A stretch of 64,000 nucleotides of DNA from Nipponacmea schrenckii (lineage: Eukaryota > Mollusca > Gastropoda > Lottiidae): assembly GCA_030562195.1 (NCBI GenBank), contig JAUJPP010000005.1, positions 40,163,106-40,227,105 of the forward strand, in the 5' to 3' direction. Within the stretch, counting starts at the first letter, position 1. The number at the start of each line of letters is the position of its first letter. A program made the position numbers and the translations under genes. Below are positions 38,084 through 52,600 of this stretch, piece by piece. A model generated the notes under the pieces. The model saw only the letters and a program-made list of their open reading frames with translations, ran no database searches and was not told the origin of the DNA.

Positions 38084-40021
38084 CATTAACAACAAAAATA
38101 GTTTAAAATATTTTACAATAAACATGAATATCATTATTATATCCTGTATTGACTGGGCCATAGTCCATATTTTTTTTGAGCCACCCTCATTTTACTGTAG
38201 TCAGTAATCGAATGGAAGTTACCAATTTTAAATACAATATAAAGAAACAGCTTTATGAAACAATTTAAACCAATGTTTGATGTTCCATAAAAGTGTTTCT
38301 ATATAGTGGAACCATATATTAATGCCTTAAGTTTTTCTAAATTAGAACCTATTTTGATATTTTGAAAACCACTGCCAGCACGAAAGATAAACCATATAAC
38401 CATCTTACAGCTATTTGAAATTTCAGAATACTACGCAATATGAAAGAAGGCATACAGACACTCTAAAATTACCTTTCATGCCAAGTTTAGTACTATGTCT
38501 TTTAAAAGGAATGTGTCATCTATTTTGATATAAGGTCAAAGGTTATGTTTAATTATTCATAAAGAACTAGTTACTCGAATTCACTTTTTGAAGCCTTAAA
38601 TAAATTATTAATAATGAAAAAGAAATTCACAAGTTATGTGCCCTTTTCTATAAGAATTATAAATATATACAATATACAATAAAAGGCTCGTGGAGTAAGA
38701 CAAATCTATTTACGCACATTGAGTTTATTTCTAATATTACCATATTCTACAGTTAAACAGGACCAATATTGTGGATAAAGCAACAAGTATTCTGTACACC
38801 TTCACAGTGTACAAGGAGAACAGTCATCATCTCTAAAAGCTATTTCAAAAAACTTAATCTAATAACAGACAACAGTCTTGGCATTTATACATATTCCAAA
38901 AACATGTCCATAGAGACACAATCCAATAGCATTAATGATCATAGTTCAATAGCTATCCTGAATCAATGAAGATGAATAAGGGACTAAACCATCATCTAAG
39001 TACTCTACTTGTAGAATATAGCCGTGTAGTATGAAAATATCTTAAAATGTGCGTAAATATCTTTGTCAAACTAATCTGCCAACTCCACAAAATGCCATCT
39101 ATCTGCAATGGCTGATATATGCTTACAGGTGGCGCTGTGTATAATTCGATCTCTACAGTTTCAAATATCTTAGACACTTCGATCAATTTTACAACAATAG
39201 ACTGAAATGCGAGCCTAGAAAGTTATAATAATGAAATATAATAGGCCTAAAGGAATCATCAAATGTAATTATATATTCCTCTCATGGCATATTTCTTCCA
39301 ACAAATCATGGTATAATGGCTATTGAAGAACATCTAAAATAACTCTTATTGGGAATTAACTTCAGTCTTAGAAACAATCTTTTTGGTATTTTCTTTACGA
39401 TATAAATCTCTTCTACAAAATGATTATGAGTTTAGCTTCCTTGCACCATTACTTTAACATCAATATATACTAATTCTATACTTTTATTTTCTATTTTTGT
39501 AAAGACACCTCATTGTTTAAGTCAGCACCAATTCTGGTTATTTTTCAAGATTTAAATTTCATTTTTTCTATGAAGTTGCAGCTTTTAAAATTTGCAATCT
39601 CTTTCATGATAATTTATCATTATTGACGAATTTCCGAATTTAATATCTAACCAAGAAATTATTTTGAAAATAACCAAATGTTTATTAATAACCTTGAAGC
39701 CTAAACCCTTTGAACACCAGTGCAACAGTTCTTCCAACCCAAGTTCTTCAAGATATACCCTGGTGACCAGCTGATTGGTTGTTACTAAATAACTGCAAAT
39801 ATCAATATTGGAGTTCAGGGTATTTAACATTGGAGGTTATGTGTTCAAGTGTTCAAAGGGTGAAATAAAACTAAGGACAAACAATCATCTATATATGGTC
39901 TGAAATTTTGAAAAAGTTATGTGTTGGTATATACAAATGGTCATATTGTACACACGTTATAAATGTTCTCCTATTTTATCACGATTTTAATATTCCAGAC
40001 AATTCCAACCAATCAGTGTTT
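38084..40021 (-). other. Likely RAB7 3' UTR
   Basis: Continuous AT-rich sequence after the RAB7 stop, without splice-flanked ORFs or recognised repeats. The two ORFs at 38992-39186 and 39585-39830 (minus) lack any family signature. Confidence 0.4.
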
Positions 40022-42171
<2,150 letters not shown>

Positions 42172-42444
42172 TTTAAATTCTCTGTATTATCTGTAAAGTA
42201 CAAAAATTTTTAGTACAAAAGTTGCAAAGGGCCAACAAGGTTTAATATATATGCTGTAACTTGAGTTTGACCTTCAGGCCATAATTCTTGGAACAATAGT
42301 AAGCGCTAGGATATCCTGGAAACAATGTTAGAAGTAAAGAATGTAGGACAGTGCTAGGATCTTTCCGAGAATACGCAGGTAGACATGAAAGCTGATACAT
42401 TATGTGTATTATCTGAAAATTGTGTACCAGTTACTGAAATAAAA

Positions 42445-42605
42445 TTAATTGAGTTATACATCCTACTTTTCTGCACTTTATAGGCTAATGAAGACAGACA
42501 ACACCATGCAGTGTGCAATGATACAAATGCATATACTTCTTTCCATTCCAAATTGGCGAGGGATCTGTAACGTGCACCATCTGTAAGACAGGGCCTCATT
42601 TTATT
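42445..42605 (-). repeat. SINE-A copy in RAB7 5' UTR intron
   Basis: Landmarks CCTACTTTTCTGCACTTTAT, AGGCTAATGAAGACAGACAA, CACCATGCAGTGTGCAATGA, GAGGGATCTGTAACGTGCAC and ACAGGGCC are in family order. Confidence 0.85.
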
Positions 42606-43760
42606 GTCCCATACGAACAGTCCCCCCAGCCTTACATCATGGGGGTAGGCCTACCTGGGTCAAAAAGTTCAATCAGTTATTAAATAACAATGTTCTATAC
42701 ATTCTTTTGTAATACCAGCTGATTGATAATTTCAAAAAAATAAAACAACAGCCTAACCCTGGATATATCAATGGTCATAGTGCATGTGATGAGATAATAA
42801 ACATCCAAACAATAGCTAATAAAGTTTGAAATACAATAGATAAATACACAATCAGCTGATGTCGACATCATTATCAATACATAGAAATACAGTGTTAAAC
42901 AGACCATGACAAACTGACAATTTATTGTTGTCTCCAGTACAATTTATACATCCAACATAAACTGAATAACTTCATTTAATCTCATTATATTCATTGGGTC
43001 GCATCCAAAACAACTGAGCAAATAGTACAGGCCAATTGATTGAAAAAAGTTGACTGGTTTTAAAATATTATAAACTATATCCCACTCAAATCTATTGAAT
43101 TTCATTCCTTTTCTGCATTAAATCTCATCAGAAACAACCTTGGTAAACAGGACCACAACAAGTTGACCAAAGTTTAGAAAGAGAAAGGCATTTTATTCTG
43201 CATCTTCAATACATCCTTCTTAGTGTCTTTCAGTTTTTTTTCCTGAATCTACTACATAGAATCTAAGTCTATAAATCCCATTATCTAAATAAGTACAGCA
43301 AGATAATCAATCATCACATTTCATTGTATCTATCAAACCTTTATGATCCAAGGCAAAAACTTATTCAAAATATTATTTCATCCACAATATTCCAGAACAG
43401 TTCTTCAAAATGGGTGTGGATCAATAAAATACATCAATAAAATTTGAAATGAAATAGAGCATGATAATTCACTTTTAGTCTATGATTAAGCCTTTAAAAT
43501 AAATACCACACAAACTGATTTTATCACAGAAACACAGTATGTGATAGTGGGGGGTAACAACAAAACTTAAAACATTAAATATCCCTATACATTCTAGTAC
43601 AGTAAGCTCTTTACATCATTTCAGTTTTTTTTAATACCCAAATTCACCCTTTTCATAACTTGATTGTATATCAATAAATTCAAAGACAAAAGTGGTAGCA
43701 AATCATTCTATACTGTAGTCAAACACCAAACATTTCTTCAAATCCAGGTTCAGTCAAAGG

Positions 43761-43869
43761 ATAAACACAACCAGTCCATTTTGTTTTCAAGGGTATAAGG
43801 GATTAGTTAAACGATCTGAATGCCTTACCTTTAATACCCTTGAAAAAAAAATGGACTGCTTGTGTTTAT
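43761..43869. repeat. Long near-perfect hairpin (about 40-bp arms)
   Basis: The left arm starts ATAAACACAACCAGTCCATT and runs to CAAGGGTATAAGG (43761-43800). It is the reverse complement of 43829-43869 except for about four differences. The loop is about 28 nt. The arms are not low complexity apart from the T run. Confidence 0.8.
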
Positions 43870-44596
43870 GTTTTGATGTGCAAAGATAAATACTGGTAGT
43901 AAGGTAAAAAATTTTCAACTGAACTTCTGAACTAAATTAGTCCTCTAATTTCAGACTCAACAACATTAATGTCTCCTTTTACATATCTTGAAATTAGAAT
44001 TTGATATTTAACAGCACCAACTCCCAGAAATAACACACTTCCAGATACAGATCAATTCCAATCTAATTTCATTACATACCTTAACCAACTACAAAATAAG
44101 TCCATTAGCTTTGAACATGAAATCTACTAATTACATCTGACCCTAAGACTGCCAATAACCATCAATATAATCTATCCAAGTTTAACAAGGATTCCAAAAT
44201 CGGAACTACAGAAAATAAATCAAAGAAAAGCATAATCTAAAAAGGTGGTCATGGCAAAGTCCAAGGATCATGAATTTGTTTTTTCAAAAAGCTGAAATAA
44301 AATGGATTGAATTTACCTCCAAGCATACAGTTTGTATTAAATGAAATCCTTCCAGCATCTCATTTTGCAAGCAATGCTGCTATTTACGAGGAATCACATA
44401 ATAGTAGGTAAATGACGCAGTCGATAAAAATAAATTGGCCAAAATTTTATTGTCATTTTTTTGTTTTGATTGAAAATTTACTGAATTTCATTGCAATATT
44501 TGAGAGTATTATTCAAAACAACAGCTCAGAAAATGGATGTCAAATTGAGACGGGCCCATTTAACAAATTCCTGCGATTTCTGTTTTCAATACGTAC

Positions 44597-44655
44597 CTTT
44601 AGATTGAATAAATAAGCAAAATTAATTTTCTGCCATAAAGTCTTGTGAGTCCTCC
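44597..44655 (-). other. Candidate noncoding first exon of RAB7
   Basis: A strong donor (AAAG|GTACGT) on minus at 44597, next to the promoter motifs at 44665-44727, would give a short leader exon spliced to the acceptor at 42190. The upstream limit is a guess. The donor at 44317 is an alternative. Confidence 0.35.
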
Positions 44656-44664
44656 CTCTAACAA

Positions 44665-44727
44665 ATATGGCGATGTCCCGTGACATGTGACGTCATCTTC
44701 CTCTGTCTAAAAATAACCAACTTCCGG
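44665..44727. promoter_or_regulatory. Bidirectional RAB7/EEF1AKMT2 promoter
   Basis: Between the divergent genes lie ATATGGCGATG (YY1-like, 44665-44675), a full CRE TGACGTCA (44688-44695) and CTTCCGG (ETS site, 44721-44727), all within 110 bp of the EEF1AKMT2 start codon. This motif set is typical of TATA-less housekeeping promoters. Confidence 0.6.
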
Positions 44728-44770
44728 TGTACTTTCGTTTTAGTTTTATCAATTTCAAGAACAGGATATA

Positions 44771-47700
44771 ATGAATTCGCAGGGAAATGACCACAGCGAT
44801 TCAGATGCTAGTTCAACAGACGATCGGGATTTTTCTTCGTCGAAATTAGGTTCTAAAGAATAGTAAGAACACACATTCAATCTTCTAAGCGCTCAATTGA
44901 GTCTGTATGCGATGCTGAAATTCAGTCGTGATGACAAACTTGATAAAAATGATAGCGATAAGTCCAATCCAATGTTATTATATAGGGCCAATTTTCACGT
45001 GCTAATATACTAATTACCATCACGTGTAGCCGGTCAATATTGATAAAGACTGAGAACTATTTATAGATACGATTCAAGCCTGTCAAGTGTCATATCATTG
45101 TGCCTAATCATCCTTATATGACTGGCTGGTGACCTTCGACCTTTAAATAGTAATTACCAACTTGTAAGATGGTCTATTGTGATTGTCCTATGACAGTATT
45201 TGCTTTTCCTATTAGTTCTGTTTACCCATTCATTTTAAAATCCATTAAAATATAGTAATCAAGACGGTATAGTTAATATCTGATTATCATTTCTTGAAAC
45301 TTATCAAACTTAAAATAATGAACTGTTAATTGAGTCTGTGCTAGTGGCTTCTGTTAAATAGTAACTTAAAAACCGAAAATTTTTGTTACCGTTTTGACAT
45401 GTTACCGTTTTAACTGGATACCACATGTAACCTTTCAACCATCCTAATTTTTATTCTACATGATTTAAAATTGGGTCCAGGTGACCCAAGTGACATGGTC
45501 CTGACTCTTATTCAACCTATGAGTTTTACTCTCTCAATGGAGTTTGTGCCAGCAAGCCTGTGCCTTCAAAGCATTGATTAACTGCACAAATACAACTTTT
45601 AATTCCTATGGTTTAATATCATTGCAGAAACTAGGCTTGTGTATATTTTGACTATTATTATTATTATTACTACTATTAGACAGGACCATGTCCTTTTGTA
45701 TTTGACCTGATTAACAAAAATAGTTTATGTTTGTCTCCATGGGCTGAATGATAGACAGGAATATGTCCTTGTGTATTGGACCTAATTCTGACCCATGTAA
45801 AATAAAGAGTATGTTTGTCCCCATGGGCTGAATGTAAGACAAGACTATGTCCTTGTGTATTGGACCTAATTCTGACCCATGTAATATAAAGAGTATGTTT
45901 GTCTCCATGGGCTGAATGTAAGACAAGACTATGTCCTTGTGTATTGGACCTAATTCTGACCCATGTACAATAAAGAGCCTATGTTTGTCTCCATGGGCTG
46001 AATGTAAAACAGGACTATGTCCTTGTGTATTGGACCTAATTCTGACTCATGTAAAATAAAAAGTCCGTGTTTGTCTCCATGGGCTGAATGTAAAACAGGA
46101 CTATATCCTTGTGTATTGGACCTAATTCTGACCCATGTAAAATAAAAAGTCCGTGTTTGTCTCCATGGGCTGAATGTTAGACAGGAATATGTCCTTGTGT
46201 ATCTGACCTAATTCTGACCCATGTAAAATAAAAAGTCTATGTTTGTCTCCATGGGCTGAATGATAGACAGGAATATGTCCTTGTGTATTGGACCTAATTC
46301 TAATTCATGTAAAATAAAGAGCCCATGTTTGTCCCCTTGGGCTGAATGTTAGACAGGACCATGTCCTTGTATAGTGGACCTAATACTGACCCATGTAAAA
46401 TAAAGAGTATGTTCGTCCCCATGGGCTGAATGTAAGATAGGACCAAGTCCTTGTGTATTGTACCTAATTCTGTCCCATGTATAATAAAGAGTCTATGTTT
46501 GTCTCCATGGGCTGAATGTTGGATAGGTCCATATCAACGAAGTATCCCTTTAATAAATGTTAATTAACTTCCCCATGCAACTCTAGAGGTGCAGTAAGGT
46601 CACTTTACTGACTGTATCATTTCCTCCTCCTAACAACAGATTTATGATTTGAGTTTTATTGTTTATCCTTAACAAGAATTTCATCACGATTCATGATTTT
46701 TACAACATCAAAATTTCTGTGACTTCCCATTAAAACTATTTTTGTCATTTCTAAAAGTGAAATATGAAAACAGAACCTAAAAATACATGTTGTTATTTAG
46801 AGTTTCAGATATACAACCTTCAAACAACTGACCTACTTTAAGCTTGTAGTCATTTATAAATTATATTTTCTTTGATTCTTCAATGAATTTAATTTTGTTT
46901 GAAATAAGTAGAAAAAGATTTGGACCCCATCAAAAATACTCTTTCCTAGGTAATTTCTGATAAAAGACCTTGTAATCATGATGTCTTGGTGTATTTTTCA
47001 GTTGGGATGCTGCTTATTATAAGGAATTAGAGAATTTTGAAGATATTGGTGATGTTGGAGAAGTTTGGTAGGTTTCCATTCATTTTTTAGTTCTCTTATT
47101 CATTTATTCTTTCTTTTGTTGGTTTGTTTATTTATTCATTCAAGATAATTGTGCATTTTCCTTGACACAGTCCTCTGCAATCTGCATTCCCTGGCAGTTT
47201 CCGTAAACCATAATTTGTTGCAGAGCAATAGCGTAACTTTCACGGAGGCCGTTTGAGTCCTCTGTGGTCAGGATAAAAAGGAATAAAAAATGATCAAGTC
47301 CCTCAATACAGTATTAATATTGATATCATCAGTATGTTGGTGCCAAGTATCCTAGGTTTATATTAAATTTTCTTCACAGAGAAATGTTACAATGTCTAGG
47401 CTACAGGACACACCAGGTTATACATTTAGAGTAGCAATCTTAAATATCCTTTTTCGGAAATATTTTAGGTTTGGAGAGGGAAGTCAAAATAGAATTATAA
47501 GATGGCTGGAGAAACAAAACTGTATAAAGAAAGATTATCCAGTGTTAGATATTGGAACTGGTAATGGCATAATGCTGATAGAAATGGTACTGTATTGTCT
47601 TTTACCATACTTCTGCAATTATAGGAGTGACAAATATTACTGATACTAGGTTGTGGGCAATGAGTTTATTTGTAGCAGGGGAGCGCCATTGACATACGTT

Positions 47701-49607
47701 TCTATTGACTGGCAACCATATAGATTGCCCATCTGACCTGTATCATGTAAAAACCCCTTTATAAAATCCTTCCAAGACTTGGGTTTATAAGATCAACATT
47801 TGGATTGTGAAGATCGCTGTCCTGTGCCCATTTACCTGTATGGTGGCCTACCGCTATCATTCACAAAATTATGTAATACTTTAAAAGTTTACGAAAAAAA
47901 GTATGTTAAAAGATATTTTAATTTAATTCTAACTGAAATTTTATTCATAAAGTAAATATTAATCTAAATCAAAATGAAAGTAACGGTCAAGTGTAGGAAT
48001 GATCCATCTATATTGGCTATATTAATAATTATTTTTCAGAAAATCAGTCATTTCATTCCTTTGAATGTCTTGACAAACTGTTAACTTTCGTTTTAATTTC
48101 ATTTTTTTTTTTATTATTTCATTTCCATTTTTTTATGAATTCATTTTAATTGTATTTTTATTTCGATCTTAGTTTAGTTTTGTTTTCGGGGGAAATTCGT
48201 TTTTAATTTATTTTTAAGTTACTTTCATTTTGATTCAGATTTATTTTTACTTTTATCTTTTTGTACGAATAAAATTTCAGTTAGAATTAAATTTAAATGT
48301 TTTTAACATACTTTTTTTCGTAAACTTTTAAAGTATTACTTAATTCTTTGAATGATAGCGATAGGCCACCATATACCTGTGGTCACATTCTTTTAAGATA
48401 AAGTTTCTTAATAAAGATGACAATAAATAACAACTTCTCTATGTGTTTTGTGATGTATTGGAAATATATTGTAATTCGATTACAAACAGTTTCACTTGAC
48501 AGTTGATAGATTATAATATATATTAACAGGCTAAAGAAGGATATACAGATTTAACTGGTGTAGATTATTCTATACTAGGGATTCAACTAGCTCAAGATAT
48601 AACTCATTCTCAAAATCTACAGACAGACATTATATATCAGGTAAGTCACCATGATTTTAGTCTTAAAGGTATTGTAGAGCGGTTTTGTAGATACTTGATT
48701 TGTAGCAGGGACATCCATAGCATCAATCCCACTGAAACGAAGTGTTTATTCGTCTCATAGGTGCCTGTAGATATTATTATCAACATTAGTGACCCTCTTA
48801 TACTCAACAAACACAAGTTTCATAGCTTTTTTTTATTCTCGAACAATCTTACAAGTGTTTCTCTCTTGTTTGATTTCGAGCCGCAGTGGATCAGTGAGTA
48901 AGATGTTTCCTTGCTTACATGAGGGTCCAGGATTCAACCCCAGCAAAGATTGAGATGAAATTTTGGATTCCCCATCCCAGTTTGCCTGTGTCAATGATGC
49001 AGGTTGACGGGACTAAGGCCACACCAATTTGATTTGTTGTTCGTCGGAATTCCCGCACCCATTTTTCTCATTTTCGTGATTTTATTTTAAAAAAATAATT
49101 AAATTGCCGCTCTTCATTTTTTACGTCCCGCTCCTATTTTCTAAATACTTACATTTTTTTTTTATAATAAAAAAAAAATCATCGCCGCTCTCATTCTGAA
49201 ACAAAACTGACAAAATCTATCCTTGAATTTCGTGTCGTTCGTTTATTGTCATGTTCGCTGAAAGAAGACACTCGACTCACTGGATCTAACGCTAGAACTG
49301 ATTTTCTCGATTTTCATGACGGTTTTCCGTATGTCAAATCCATTATCGAACGTTTGCACTGGTCAATCGTACATATACCTGAAATCCTACCAGAGAGTAC
49401 AGATCGAACGCACTTCCTTTGTAGCGCCCTCTAATAAAAATTGTACCAATTATCCAAGCTGTTATTCGTATATCAATATTAGTATAGTAGGATTATGTAC
49501 TGGTCAATCGAAAATTTTCAATTCGCCATGTTTCTTGTCATATTATGTTATCTTTGTCACCGATTTTTTGCGTGGCAAATGAAATTTGTCACGCTTTGTT
49601 TTCGTTC

Positions 49608-49656
<49 letters not shown>

Positions 49657-52600
49657 GGAAGCTCGCTAGCCCAAACGGAAAGAGATAGACTATTTCTGTT
49701 TTCACCAATGGTTTTTATATGGGCTGGAATCAAAATTGAATGTCTAACATGAAATTTTCGCTAACCCGAAAGTGGCTAATTGCATAATATGCAAATAAGA
49801 TTTCAAGCTAGCTCGGGCCCTAATAGTCGCATCGGTCTGAAATTTACAGGATATAGAAAGATAGGCAGCGCAATTAAAACTACATCATCAAAATTTTTTG
49901 ATCACTTCCGGTTTGGGCGTGGGGACTTCCGGTTTTTGCGTCTCATTTCGGGCGACCCTGCTTCCCATGTAATTCAAGATTCTAAACAAAAACAGTATAT
50001 TTTAGCTATACTAAATGATTTTAATCCCCTGAGATGCAGTAAAATTAAATTGAATGTTGCGCATGCGCAGTTTTCAAAAATGGCAAATTTTCTTAAAAAT
50101 TTAATAAGTCCGCCAATTATTAACCGATTTTTATGATTTTGGTGTCTATCGAAACCTTGATACTTTATCTAAAAAATGTTGGGAACAGAATTTTGATTTT
50201 CGAATTTGAATTCTTTTTATGCCCGTTCGAATTTTTCGAAAATTTAAAACTCTATATCTCGTGACCTTGACCTTCAATGACCTTGACATTTGAGATGTAG
50301 AATGTCCTTGACCTCAGCTGTCTATAGATGTGCTGATATTGCATGACAAATATTAACTTCCGGTTTTATAGCCCACCGAAATCTGACTATTTTGCAATTT
50401 TGGACGGTTATGTTACACTTTCGGGCTCTAATGTTCGGATCGATCTGAAATTTACAGGATATAGATAGATACGCAACACAATTAAAAATATATCATCAAA
50501 ATTTTTTGATCACTTTGGGTTTGGGCGTGGGGACTTCCGGTTTTTTTTTATCTCATTTCAGACGACCCTACATCCCGTGTAATTCAAGAATGTAAGCAAA
50601 AACAGTATATATTAGCTATACAAAATAATTTGCATCCCTCGAGAAGAAAAAAATTCAAATTGCTAGTTGCGCATGCGCCATTTTTCCGAGAATGGCAAAT
50701 TTTCTTTAAAATTTAATTAGTCCGTCATTTATTATCCGATTTGTATGATTTTGGTATCTATCAAAACCTTGCTGCCTTATCTAAAGGATGTTTGAAACAG
50801 AATTTTGATTTTCGAACATGAATTTATTTCATGCCCGTTTGAATTTTTTGAAAATTTGAAATTCTATATCTTGTGACCTTCACCTTCAATGACCTTGAAA
50901 TTTTCCATATAGAATGGCCTTGACCTCAGCTGTCTATAGATATGACAATATTGAATGAAAAATATCAACTTCTGGGTTTTATAGCCAACCGAATTCTGAC
51001 ATTTTTGAAACTTTGAACGGCAATATTACATTTCCTTACGAACACATTGACTTGAGATTTTCTGTTTTATAATAGCCTCAAAACTCTTCAATAAAGGATA
51101 TATGCCAAAAGTGCAGAAGCATATTTTAAAAACTCCAGTACTAACATAAAATATATTCATCCCACATCAATGTGGTATACATCATTGGACTCCAAATTAA
51201 ATTGTCTCTTAAATGATATGCGACATGGTCGTTTTACCATGAAAATTTAAGCATTAATTTTAGATAAATTAACAAAATAGATACCAATTTGGGGTTTTTT
51301 ATTTCATAAAATCTGTTTCAAATTGATCAGTCAGGGTGTTAAAGGCTGTTATATAACATGTCAGTAAAACTGGTGGTTTAAATTTTCACACCTACTTGTC
51401 AAATCACTGAGCTGGGGAACAAATTAATCTGATTATGTAATTTCTTAAAATATTTCCATTCAAATTCAAAACATACATCAAGTTAAAGAAGTAAATTCGC
51501 TTGTCATTGATCAGTTCGAATTTTGTTCGTATCTTAAATAGAAATGATTTTATAAAAAAAATGTCAAATACAGGCATGTGAAGAGTAGCAGACATATAAG
51601 TCTTATAAAACACAGATGAACTATTGACCACTTTAGTCACGGTTCAACGCACACAGGTGGCCAAAGAGTAAATTAATCTAATGATATAATCTGATAACCC
51701 TAATAAAATTTATTTTTTTGTAAAATTTTTGCATACAAATTAAAAAAATATCTCTTTATAAAGCTGTGAAGAAGCAAATTATCACATAGCTTGAATTTTC
51801 TCTCTATGTTAATTACAACCAAAGTTACAAAATAATGTTTAAATTTGAATATAGAGAGTTTAAATTTCATGACAAATTGTCATCTTACTACCTACTTAAA
51901 TTTTGGTTTGGAATTTATGTAAATATCCTACCGAAATCTTAAACATGTACAAAAATCTAATAAGGAACTGATAGTAGAAACTTATAGTAAAAAAAATTGC
52001 CTCTATAGCGAAAGGTTTATGCTTACAATTGTAGGCTGAAAAGTACCGGAATTCAAAGCTAGCAGGTTAGAAGTTTCAAAATGTTCGAAATCCATGGGAT
52101 AACGCATAGTTGCCACGCTCGGAGCTGTTCACAGTTCTAGTTTTACTTCAAATTTAAAACTAGATCTATTCTATGTATTTGGTCAACGTAACATTTTTTA
52201 TGATGCTTTTGGTTGTAAGTGTACGGAGTGCATCAAGACTGATTGTGCCATTTACTGCCTACAATTTTGTTAGCCATGAGACCACGTTTTTGGAAGTGTT
52301 CAGAACTGTGGCGTCCGTGGTGACGGGACCGGAAACGAGAGAAAATGAAATTGAAAAAATGTAACAAGTTCATAATTTCTCCCTTTGCTGGTTAATAATA
52401 AGCTTAAGTACTTTTTTAAGATCCTTCAATTTTTTTATGTTGTTTATTACCAAGTTAAACCTAAGATAACTGTTGTTAGATTGATAAAGATCTGATGCAT
52501 TGTTGTATTTTACTGTTTCCTTTCAAAATTCTCTTCAAAATTACTTCAATTGTTCTTATTCAAATCTAAATACTAGAATGCGAAAGTCAACGATTACAAA

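Larger units (their letters stand above)
42191..44590 (-). other. Inferred RAB7 5' UTR intron
   Basis: It runs from the acceptor upstream of the RAB7 ATG to one of two donors on minus: GGAG|GTAAAT at 44317 or AAAG|GTACGT at 44597. It contains a SINE-A copy and a long hairpin. No coding exon is seen. Confidence 0.5.

Noticed and set aside
45711..45926. 71-aa repetitive minus-strand ORF
   Set aside because: It is a translation of the 86-bp intronic minisatellite.
48877..48950. Possible tRNA gene (A and B box-like sequences)
   Set aside because: It does not fold as a complete tRNA cloverleaf by eye and is flanked by SINE body and target duplications, so it is the SINE head.
49495..49752. 85-aa ORF with a poly-Phe run
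   Set aside because: It is the T45 homopolymer inside the 4.1-kb element.
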